This document shows positions 52,501-58,894 of a stretch of DNA of 64,000 bases, in pieces; the first letter of the stretch is position 1; every line of letters starts with the position of its first letter. The DNA is taken from NCBI RefSeq assembly GCF_011764485.1, contig NZ_AP022848.1, positions 524,001-588,000 on the forward strand, given 5' to 3'. The notes under the pieces are model-generated. The model was given only the letters and a program-made list of their open reading frames with translations. It was not told the DNA's origin and did not search any database. Both the position numbers and the translations under genes were made by a program. Source of the stretch: Bosea sp. ANAM02. Its GTDB lineage: Bacteria; Pseudomonadota; Alphaproteobacteria; Rhizobiales; Beijerinckiaceae.

Positions 52501-53095
52501 AATCGATGATCTCCTGTACGCCGGCCGGGTTGAGGATCGGCATCATCCGGTCGACCAGCACGAATTCGGTCTGGTGCGCGTTGGTCGAGGATTCCGCCGT
52601 GTGGTCGTCGCCCATCAGGCAGATCACGCCGCCCCTGGGGTCGGTGCCGGCCATGTTGCCGTGGCGGAAGACGTCGCCGGAGCGGTCGACGCCCGGCCCT
52701 TTGCCGTACCAGAGGGCGAAGACGCCATCGTGCTTGCCTTCGCCGCTGAGCCCCGCCTGCTGCGTACCCCAGATCGCGGTCGCGGCAAGATCCTCGTTCA
52801 AGCCCGGCTGGAAGACGATGTTGGCGGCCTTGAGGGGCTTCGCGGCCCGCATCAATTGCTGGTCGAGCCCGCCGAGCGGGGAGCCGCGATAGCCGGAGAC
52901 GAAGCCGGCTGTGTCGAGCCCGGCCTGCCGATCGCGCTCGCGCTGCATCAGCAGCATGCGGGCGACAGCCTGCGTGCCGGTGAGGAAAACCTCGCGTTTG
53001 TCGAGATCGTATTTGTCGTCGAGCGCGACTTCGCGAAGCGCATTCTGGTGCAGCGCTCCCGCCTCGGTGCCGGATTTCCGTGGTGTCTCGGCCAT
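49541..53095 (-). CDS. indolepyruvate ferredoxin oxidoreductase family protein
   Basis: A 1184-aa fused 2-oxoacid:acceptor oxidoreductase. The N-terminal part (to about 430) holds the pyruvate-binding domain (GFVSGYRGSPLGGLDQQLM). A TPP-binding region follows (about 470-630, GGEGANWVGEAPFSKRGHVF), then a cysteine-rich Fe-S segment (CEGCGDCGVQSNC, NCNKDFSCVKGFCPS) and the gamma domain (VTGVGGTGVVTIGAILGMAA). It oxidatively decarboxylates aryl- or branched 2-oxo acids to acyl-CoA. Next to two acyl-CoA ligases and a Liv importer, this suggests amino acid-derived acid catabolism. A palindromic operator lies 75 nt upstream. Confidence 0.93.
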   Translation of the reverse strand: MAETPRKSGTEAGALHQNALREVALDDKYDLDKREVFLTGTQAVARMLLMQRERDRQAGLDTAGFVSGYRGSPLGGLDQQLMRAAKPLKAANIVFQPGLNEDLAATAIWGTQQAGLSGEGKHDGVFALWYGKGPGVDRSGDVFRHGNMAGTDPRGGVICLMGDDHTAESSTNAHQTEFVLVDRMMPILNPAGVQEIIDYGLHGIALSRFASVWVGIKCVKDNIESTASVDGSLDRVNIVTPTDYIPPPGGLAIRRELDFVEQERRMHLYKRDAMLAYLRANKLNRIVTHGGRTPRIGIATVGKSYLDVQQALADLGIDEVRANDLGIRLFKLACPWPIDPAELKAFAEGLDLIMVVEEKRSLIEVQVREELYGARHQPMVIGKKDESGDWLFPVHGALDPNDIAIALGSRLLQYRDEPELRTRLEEIAAAQGRLAEAQEIARRTPYFCSGCPHNSSTVVPEGSLAYAGIGCHYMVQWMDRDTAGFTQMGGEGANWVGEAPFSKRGHVFQNLGDGTYTHSGSLAIRWAVASGVTLTYKLLYNDAVAMTGGQQAEGHLSPDQMARQVAAEGVQRIAVVSDDPGKYPPGTQWPAGTTLHHRDELDAVQRELAGTSGVSLLLYDQTCATEKRRRRKRGAYPDPDKRVIVNELVCEGCGDCGVQSNCVSVQPLETEFGRKRQIDQSNCNKDFSCVKGFCPSFVTVHGAKPKKADPLRLDASALGEGDLPEPAVPALDRSFAVIVTGVGGTGVVTIGAILGMAAHLEGKGCGMIDMAGLAQKGGAVFSHVKLAPHPDDIHAIRVTAGQADLVLGCDLTVTGSKKVLGAIRPERAAVIVNTAESLPGDFTRNADFSLPTERLKRAILSAAGREQTHFIDATAAAVAFLGNAIAANMFMLGHAWQLGTVPLSREALLKAIELNGEAVAMNRQAFELGRRAAHDPQALVGLLSQSKAATPARQLSQTLEEIIERRVAFLTTYQNAAYGARYRHLVARVQTREAAVMPSQTSLSEAVARNLFKLMAYKDEYEVARLYSDGAFRRQVAATFEAESEGKPLRYEFHLAPPLLARRDPNTGLPRKMSFGPWMMGAFSVLAKLKGLRGTAFDLFGYTQERRTERRLIADYEALLNELLTRLTPENHALCVALTAMPEKIRGFGHVKERHLKAAKAEEATLLAQLREGGSAAALPQAAE

Positions 53096-53410
53096 GTTCG
53101 GCCTCCCGGATCGTCGTTTCCCGCCGACGGGCCGGTGGTCCCGGCCTCGTGTTTCGCCGTCTCTGCGGCGAATATGTCAGTAAGGCTGACATATCGTCCG
53201 AGGGCGGTCAATTGATCTGGTATCATTCCAGTTTTCGAGGCCGGGTCCAGAGATTTACGGGCGCGGGCGGTGCGCGTCACGCGGGAGACGCCGCGATTTG
53301 GCCCCGTTTGGCGGGGAAGGCTGTCGGGGTGACCGGCGCGACGAAGCGCTTGTTGACGATCGCTTAACCATGATCCACGCAAAGCCACGGGGATCACGGA
53401 GGGTTCGCCT
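53096..53410. other. 315-bp divergent intergenic region
   Basis: Separates the indolepyruvate oxidoreductase gene (minus) from the DUF1007 gene (plus). It contains the palindromic operator at 53171-53193 and a GGAGGG ribosome-binding site just before 53411. No additional gene or RNA was seen. Confidence 0.6.
53171..53193. promoter_or_regulatory. palindromic operator upstream of the oxidoreductase
   Basis: Perfect 9-bp arms ATATGTCAG and CTGACATAT are separated by TAAGG. The half-site (CTGACAT) is similar to that of the TetR operators at 24587 and 31701, but spacing differs, so a related TetR-type repressor rather than the same one is likely. Confidence 0.6.
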
Positions 53411-54055
53411 TTGACGCGACGCGCGCATCTTTCGGCCCTGTCGGGGCTCCTGCTGGCCGCTCTTGCGGCCAGGCCGGCGGCTGCGCATCCGCATGTCTTC
53501 GTCAACGCCAAGGCCGAGATCGTCTTCGCGGCCGACGGTTCGGTGCAGGCGATCCGCAACCGCTGGAGCTTCGACGAGGCCTATTCGGCCTATATCACGC
53601 AGGGCCTCGACAAGAACGGCGACGGCAAGCTGACCTCGGACGAATTGGCCGAACTTGCCAAGATCAATGTCGAATCGCTGCCCGATGTCGAGTTCTTCAC
53701 CGCTGCCAAGCTCAACGGCCGCAAGCAGGAATTCGGCACGCCGGGCGAGCAGGTCATGAGCTTCGACAACAAAGTGCTGACGCTGGTCTTCACGCTGCCC
53801 CTGAAGACTCCCGCTAAGGTGCGCTCCTTCGGCATCGAGATCGGCGACCCCACCTATTTCGTCGCCTTTTCCATCGTCGACGAGCCCGATGCGGTCGTGA
53901 CCAAGGGCGCGCCGCAGGGCTGCGTCGTGCGGGTCAACCGTCCGCCAAGGCTCGACGACGCCACGCAGAAGCGCCTCGCCGAAGCCGATATCACCGCGAC
54001 GCCTGATGTCAGCGGGCTCGAGATCGTGACGCGGGCGCTGGTGGCATGTCCGTGA
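53411..54055 (+). CDS. DUF1007 family protein
   Basis: A 214-aa exported protein: the signal peptide ends near RPAAAHP, and the DUF1007 domain begins with HPHVFVNAKAEIVF. An EF-hand-like loop LDKNGDGKLTSDEL is present. DUF1007 proteins occur almost always next to NicO-type nickel/cobalt exporters, as here (10-bp overlap), and probably handle the metal in the periplasm. It starts with TTG, supported by GGAGGG eight bases upstream. Confidence 0.88.
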   Translation: MTRRAHLSALSGLLLAALAARPAAAHPHVFVNAKAEIVFAADGSVQAIRNRWSFDEAYSAYITQGLDKNGDGKLTSDELAELAKINVESLPDVEFFTAAKLNGRKQEFGTPGEQVMSFDNKVLTLVFTLPLKTPAKVRSFGIEIGDPTYFVAFSIVDEPDAVVTKGAPQGCVVRVNRPPRLDDATQKRLAEADITATPDVSGLEIVTRALVACP

Positions 54056-55167
54056 TCACCAGCCTCAGCCCTCATCCTGAGGAGCCGCGAAGCGGCGTCT
54101 CGAAGGATGCTCCAGCGCGCTCCGGACCGTCCTTCGAGACGCGCTCTCCGAGCGCCCCTCAGGATGAGGGCTCTAAGGCAGGAAAGCCACTGCTGGCACG
54201 CATCGTCGTTGCTGGGCTGGCGCTGCTGCTGGTCGGCGGCGTGGTCACGTTGCTGGCCATGCTGATCGCAAGCATCAGCCCACCGCCTCCGCCGCCACCG
54301 CGCAATCCTTTCGGCACCGCGCTGCCGCGCGAGGCATTGCCATCCACGACCGGCTTCGGGGCGGTTTTGCTGGCCTGGCAATCGAGCTTCTATCGCGAAC
54401 TGACGGCGACGCTGAAGGCGATCGCGACCGCTCCGGCTGCGCTCTGGGGCCTGCTCGGGCTCTCCTTCGGCTATGGCGTCTTCCATGCGGCCGGGCCGGG
54501 TCATGGCAAGGCGGTGATATCCGGCTATATCGTCGCCGATAATCGCAGCCTGAAGCGGGGCCTGGCCTTGAGCTTCGCGGCGGCGCTCCTGCAGGCGCTG
54601 GTCGCGATCGCGATCGTGACGGTGGCGACCTTGCTGCTGCGAGTCACGGCGATGCAGATGAACGCCGCGACGACCGTGATCGAGCAGGGCAGTTTCCTGC
54701 TGGTCGCGCTGGTCGGATTGTTGATGCTCTGGCGCAAGGCGGGCGCGCTGGTCAGGCTCGAAGCCGGCGGCGCGCATGATCCGGCGGCTTGCGACCATGT
54801 CCATATGCCCGATGCCGAGCAGGTTTCGCGGCTCGCCGGCTGGCGCGACATGGCCGGCGTCGTCGTCGCGGCCGGCGCGCGGCCCTGCGCGGGGGCGCTG
54901 ATCATCCTGGTCTTCGCGAATGCGCAAGGGCTGTTCTGGGCCGGCATCGCCGCGACCTTCGCCATGGCGCTGGGCACGGCGCTCACCACCGGGGCGCTCG
55001 CCGCCTTCGCCGTGTTCTTCAAGTTCGCGGCGCTGAAATTCGCCGGGGGCGGCAGCCTGCGCTCGGCGCGATGGATCGCCGGCCTCGAATTGCTGGCCGC
55101 AGCCTTCGTCGCGGTGCTCGGCGCGGCGCTGTTCACCGGGCTGTGGATCGGCGGGATGGGGAGCTAA
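54046..55167 (+). CDS. NicO/RcnA-type nickel-cobalt transporter with repeat-derived N-terminus
   Basis: A 373-aa membrane protein. HAAGPGHGKAVISGY and GARPCAGALIILVFA are the family's metal-path motifs, and a histidine-containing loop follows (ACDHVHM). Hydrophobic segments begin at about residue 48. Residues 8-42 are translated from a palindromic repeat (54067-54172) and show no similarity to the family. The gene overlaps the DUF1007 gene by 10 nt. Depending on orientation in vivo it exports or imports Ni/Co; the converging Co-type nitrile hydratase operon makes cobalt plausible. Confidence 0.88.
   Translation: MSVITSLSPHPEEPRSGVSKDAPARSGPSFETRSPSAPQDEGSKAGKPLLARIVVAGLALLLVGGVVTLLAMLIASISPPPPPPPRNPFGTALPREALPSTTGFGAVLLAWQSSFYRELTATLKAIATAPAALWGLLGLSFGYGVFHAAGPGHGKAVISGYIVADNRSLKRGLALSFAAALLQALVAIAIVTVATLLLRVTAMQMNAATTVIEQGSFLLVALVGLLMLWRKAGALVRLEAGGAHDPAACDHVHMPDAEQVSRLAGWRDMAGVVVAAGARPCAGALIILVFANAQGLFWAGIAATFAMALGTALTTGALAAFAVFFKFAALKFAGGGSLRSARWIAGLELLAAAFVAVLGAALFTGLWIGGMGS
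54067..54172. repeat. palindromic repeat inside the NicO coding sequence
   Basis: AGCCCTCATCCTGAGG (54067-54082) pairs perfectly with CCTCAGGATGAGGGCT (54157-54172). Inner arms GTCTCGAAGGATG and CGTCCTTCGAGAC also pair. The element is 106 bp and lies entirely within codons 8-42. Confidence 0.88.
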
Positions 55168-55192
55168 CAGTCGATCCAAGCTTATGCTTTGC

Positions 55193-55990
55193 TTAACCGA
55201 ATAGCCGTTTGAAGGCAGCGGGATCGGCGGCGTGAAGGCGAGTAATTGCTTGGTTTGCATAAAACATATCTGGCGATGCGAGGGCCGGAGTTATTACTGT
55301 GCGATACTCAGGGTTATCTTTATCTAGTTTATATAAAACTAATCCAACTCCATGTATTGAGCATAGAGCTTTCAGCCGACTTAAATCATCTTCACCTATC
55401 GTTTCGGGCATGACAATGTAGCTTTTGTGAGAGAATAATCTATAGGCAATCGCTTGTCCGAAAGCCACTACAGGTTGGCTAGGGTCAATTTTTATTTCGG
55501 CTGTCACTATCTGTGGTTCAAATTTAAGAAAATAGGAAAAATCTGGTTTCAATATTCCGATGACATCCGGGGTTCCCCACTTCCCTTTCAAGATATTTCC
55601 TCCAATAACTACCGCTTCACTGACTTCTTCTGCGGTGTCTTTCAGCCAATCCGCAAAAGATTGATAAAAATCTGCCTCAACGAAATTTACAATCTTATTT
55701 CCTGCGGCTAATATAGATACTATCTTTTCGGCTTCAACTTTCTCTGCCAATATGGCATCCTGTGATTCCGCATCGTTTTTCACAGATAGTTGATAAGTTC
55801 CTCTTGCGACCTTAATAATGTCTGGGTTGCTAGTAAGCATATTATGAATTGCGCCCTGTATTGAATTGTGAGGCGTTTCAGGGCTTTGTTGTTTTATGGC
55901 AGTAAGAATCTCAACCCACCTGATTCCACCCGGCGATTCGCTAAGTAATTTTAGGCCAATTTCTTGGATTTGAATGCGACTCAATTTCAT
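55193..55990 (-). CDS. AT-rich winged-helix/PD-(D/E)xK nuclease-like protein
   Basis: A 265-aa protein whose base composition is far more AT-rich than any neighbour, so it is probably foreign. Residues about 1-70 resemble a HARE-HTH/winged-helix domain (WVEILTAIKQQ, NSIQGAIHNML). The C-terminal part shows a PD-(D/E)xK layout: E105 in FVEADFY, D142 in GTPDVIGI, E165 and K167 in TAEIKID, and Q179/Y183 in FGQAIAYRLF. A DNA-binding or nuclease role is likely; defence or regulation of DNA modification is possible. A TATAAT on the minus strand at 56006-56011 and an AGGGGAA ribosome-binding site precede the ATG. Confidence 0.78.
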   Translation of the reverse strand: MKLSRIQIQEIGLKLLSESPGGIRWVEILTAIKQQSPETPHNSIQGAIHNMLTSNPDIIKVARGTYQLSVKNDAESQDAILAEKVEAEKIVSILAAGNKIVNFVEADFYQSFADWLKDTAEEVSEAVVIGGNILKGKWGTPDVIGILKPDFSYFLKFEPQIVTAEIKIDPSQPVVAFGQAIAYRLFSHKSYIVMPETIGEDDLSRLKALCSIHGVGLVLYKLDKDNPEYRTVITPALASPDMFYANQAITRLHAADPAAFKRLFG

Positions 55991-56023
55991 TTAATTCCCC
56001 TATTTATTATAATAATCTGTGAT

Positions 56024-56407
56024 TTACCGTAGCGGATCGTTCTCCAGCAGGATCGGTTTGCCATGCGGTGTCGCCTCGGCGGCGCGGGCCCAGGAGGCGG
56101 CGAGCGCGTCGACGCCGTCATGGGAGGTCAGCCCCTTCGCGATCAGCAGGTGTTCCAGCGCCTCGCACCAGCGCTCGTAGTAATCCGAGCCATCCTTGCA
56201 GCCGCCTGCGGCGAGCGCCTCGCGGATTTCGGCGCCGAGCGCCTGCGCCCATTCATCGGCGGTGAAGACGCCCTTGTTCTGGAGTTCCACGACCAGCGCG
56301 AAAGCCTGGGCCTGCCAGGGCTCGGCGAAGATCGGGCCCTCGGCGTCGCGCGGCATCGGCGTGTCGGCGGCCAAGGCCGCCGCCAGATCGGTCTCAGGCC
56401 GGCTCAA
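56024..56407 (-). CDS. nitrile hydratase accessory protein
   Basis: A 127-aa protein of the nitrile hydratase activator type, which resembles the beta subunit N-terminal region (GPIFAEPWQAQAFALVVELQ and DYYERWCEALEHLL). In Co-type systems this chaperone helps load cobalt into the alpha subunit. It overlaps the beta subunit gene by 14 nt and is the last gene of the operon; the AT-rich nuclease-like gene begins 33 nt further left. Confidence 0.9.
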   Translation of the reverse strand: MSRPETDLAAALAADTPMPRDAEGPIFAEPWQAQAFALVVELQNKGVFTADEWAQALGAEIREALAAGGCKDGSDYYERWCEALEHLLIAKGLTSHDGVDALAASWARAAEATPHGKPILLENDPLR

Positions 56408-57053
56408 GATAGCTCTCCCAGGCCTCTATGCTGACGGTGGAGGTTGGGTCGGCATCGCGGCCCCAGAGTTCGCGGCCGTCGAAGACGACCGTGTAGAGCC
56501 ATTGCGCCGTCTCCGGCTGCCCCTGCGCACCCGTATCCGGGAAGACATGGCAGCCGGTGATGCGCTCGACCGTGCCCGTCTTGCCGCGGGCATAGCGCGG
56601 CAGGCGGGTGTGGTGCTGTGGGTGCATCACGATGGTGCGGATCTTGTCGCCGACAGCGAACCGGGCGGGGGCTTTGGCCTCGCGTTCATAAGGGAAGCCG
56701 CGCCGCAAGACGCCCGCGACCTCCTCGCCCTTGAGCACGCGCTTGGGTTCGCGACGTTCGGGCGCCGGCTTGCCGCTCGCGAGTTCGTCCGCGCTCAGGA
56801 AGCCGTGCTTGACCAGCACCTTGTCGAGGGCGGCGAGCCAAATCTCGTAATAGGTCGAGGAGAGATATTGCGCCGGCGGCAGGCTCTCTCGGGCATGGCG
56901 GATCTCGTCGATGGTCCAGGCGCCCATGGCGCCGGCCGCGACATTGATGGCGAGCACGCGCTTTTCCCAGTCGCCATGGAAGACCGGTTCGTTCGGCTCG
57001 GGGACGACCGGGCCGAAGGCCATCTGCCCGCCGAGATCATGGGCGCTGTTCAT
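56394..57053 (-). CDS. nthB: nitrile hydratase subunit beta
   Basis: A 219-aa structural subunit. [15 protein letters not shown] is the family start, and [29 protein letters not shown] is the SH3-like C-terminal block. It forms the active heterodimer with the alpha subunit. The ATG at 57053 overlaps the alpha stop (ATGA). Confidence 0.95.
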   Translation of the reverse strand: MNSAHDLGGQMAFGPVVPEPNEPVFHGDWEKRVLAINVAAGAMGAWTIDEIRHARESLPPAQYLSSTYYEIWLAALDKVLVKHGFLSADELASGKPAPERREPKRVLKGEEVAGVLRRGFPYEREAKAPARFAVGDKIRTIVMHPQHHTRLPRYARGKTGTVERITGCHVFPDTGAQGQPETAQWLYTVVFDGRELWGRDADPTSTVSIEAWESYLEPA

Positions 57054-57679
57054 GCGGCGTCCTCCATGCGAGGCAAGCCGGTGCCGATCATCGAATCGCG
57101 CGAGACGATGCCGGCGAGCTTCTCCTCGCTCCAGCCCTCGGTGCCGGCGGGCCGCATCGGGATGACGATGAAGCGTGTTTCGGCCGTCGAATCCCAGACG
57201 CGGACGCGCTGGCTCTCCGGCAGCGTCACGCCGAAATCGGCGATGGTGCCGCGCGGGTCGATCACCGCTTTGGCGCGATAGGGCGGGGATTTGTACCAGA
57301 CCGGGGGCAGCCCGAGTACCGGCCACGGATAACAGGAGCAGAGCGTGCAGACGATCAGGTTGTGCTGCTCGGGCGTGTTGAAGCAGGCGACGATATGCTC
57401 GCCGCCGCGCCCGCCATAGCCGAGCTCGGCTGCCGCAGCCGTGCCGTCCGCCTTCAGGCGCTCGGCGAAGGCCGGGTCGGTCCAGGCTTTCGCGACGATG
57501 CGGGCGCCGTCGCGTGGGCCGATCTTCGTCTCATAGGTGTCGATGATCGCGTCGAGCGCGGCCGGGTCGACATAGCCCTTCTGCACCATCAGCGTTTCCA
57601 GCGCCTTCACCCGCGCCTCGATGGCAGTGAAGTGGTTGTCGTGATGATGGTCGTGATCGTGGTGGTGATGTCCGCTCAT
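57050..57679 (-). CDS. nthA: nitrile hydratase subunit alpha, cobalt type
   Basis: A 209-aa catalytic subunit that hydrates nitriles to amides. The metal site [11 protein letters not shown] has C111, C114 and C116; T112 and Y117 are characteristic of Co-type rather than Fe-type enzymes. The N-terminus is unusually rich in histidine (10 of the first 16 residues are H), which may bind cobalt. It is encoded 12 nt after the amidase gene and overlaps nthB. Confidence 0.96.
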   Translation of the reverse strand: MSGHHHHDHDHHHDNHFTAIEARVKALETLMVQKGYVDPAALDAIIDTYETKIGPRDGARIVAKAWTDPAFAERLKADGTAAAAELGYGGRGGEHIVACFNTPEQHNLIVCTLCSCYPWPVLGLPPVWYKSPPYRAKAVIDPRGTIADFGVTLPESQRVRVWDSTAETRFIVIPMRPAGTEGWSEEKLAGIVSRDSMIGTGLPRMEDAA

Positions 57680-57691
57680 GGCGGTCTCCTC

Positions 57692-58888
57692 TCAGGCGAT
57701 CCGGATGCGGGCGGCGCGTTCGTAGCGCACCGCGAAGGCGACGAGCGAGCGGTCGGAGCCCTTTGGGCCGATCAGCGACAGGCCCAGCGGGGCACCTTCG
57801 CGCTGCGCCACGGGAATCGTGATCTGCGGGAAGCCGGACAAGCCCGCAAGGCAGAGCAGGCGCAGCGCCCGGTTGCGGAAATCCTCGAGCTCGGATTCCT
57901 TCGCCGCAATCAACGGGGCGACGTCCGGCATGGTCGGGAGGATCAGCACCCCATCCTGGCCGAGCAGGCGGGCGAGCTTGGTACGGAAGGATTTCCGGGT
58001 CGCCTCGCCCTTGGCGTATTCGGCGTCGGTCACCGCTTTCGAGAAGGCGAAGCGCTCCTTCACGCCCGGGCCGAGCGGCGGAGCGAAGCGCTCGATCATC
58101 GGCCCGTCCGAGATCCAGGCCTCGCGGCCCTGAATCCAGCGGAAGGCCCAGTAGAGCGCGTCGAGATCGCGAACGAGCTTGACGCCCTCGGGCTGGCCAA
58201 GCGCCGGAACCGCGCGCTGCGCGACATTGCGCAGGACCGTCTCCGCCTCGGGCACGGCCTGGGCGAATAGGTCGTCGGCCATCAGCAGGCGCGGCGTCTC
58301 CGGCAATTCGGTTTTGTCCAGGCCGAACAGGACATTGGCGACGCGGGCGAAGATGTCGCCGTCGCGAGCGAACCAGCCGGGCGTGTCGAGGCTTTCCGCC
58401 AGCGGCCAGGCGCGCTTCAGCGAGAGCCGGCCATGGCTCGGGCGGATGCCGAAGAGGCCGCCATAGCTCGCGGGAGCCCGTACAGAGCCGCCGGTGTCCG
58501 AGCCCAAGGCGATATCGGCGAGGCGCCCGGCCACGGCCGCCATCGAGCCGCAGGAGGAGCCGCCGGTGATGCGCTCGGGCGCGGCCGGATTGATCGGCGA
58601 GCCGAAATGCGCGTTCTGGCCGTTGAGCGAGAAGGCGAGCTCGTCGGTATGGGTCTTGCCGACGAAGCGGGCGCCGGCCTGGAGCAGGTCCTTCACGATC
58701 GGCGCGGTCTTGGCCTTGATGCCGGACTGTGCCAGCACCAGCGGCGAGCCCGCCCCGGTCGGATAGCCCTTGATGTCGAAGAGGTCCTTCACCGCCAGCG
58801 TCAAACCGGCGAGCGGGCCGGCGACGGCATGTTTCACGGGCGCGTCGGGATAGGGAACGAAGCAGCGGAACGGATCGTCGAAAGTCAT
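57692..58888 (-). CDS. amidase (amidase signature family)
   Basis: A 398-aa amidase signature enzyme. The catalytic Ser-cisSer-Lys layout is K34 (AVKDLFD), S111/S112 (TGGSSCGS) and S135 (GSDTGGSVR). It would convert the amides produced by nitrile hydratase to acids and ammonia. It starts 6 nt after the gamma-glutamyltransferase gene and ends 12 nt before nthA, so the two-step nitrile pathway is encoded in one operon. Confidence 0.94.
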   Translation of the reverse strand: MTFDDPFRCFVPYPDAPVKHAVAGPLAGLTLAVKDLFDIKGYPTGAGSPLVLAQSGIKAKTAPIVKDLLQAGARFVGKTHTDELAFSLNGQNAHFGSPINPAAPERITGGSSCGSMAAVAGRLADIALGSDTGGSVRAPASYGGLFGIRPSHGRLSLKRAWPLAESLDTPGWFARDGDIFARVANVLFGLDKTELPETPRLLMADDLFAQAVPEAETVLRNVAQRAVPALGQPEGVKLVRDLDALYWAFRWIQGREAWISDGPMIERFAPPLGPGVKERFAFSKAVTDAEYAKGEATRKSFRTKLARLLGQDGVLILPTMPDVAPLIAAKESELEDFRNRALRLLCLAGLSGFPQITIPVAQREGAPLGLSLIGPKGSDRSLVAFAVRYERAARIRIA

Positions 58889-58894
58889 CTGGCG

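Noticed and set aside
55454..55711. 85-codon plus-strand frame within the AT-rich gene
   Set aside because: It is antisense to the nuclease-like protein, without a ribosome-binding site or family similarity.
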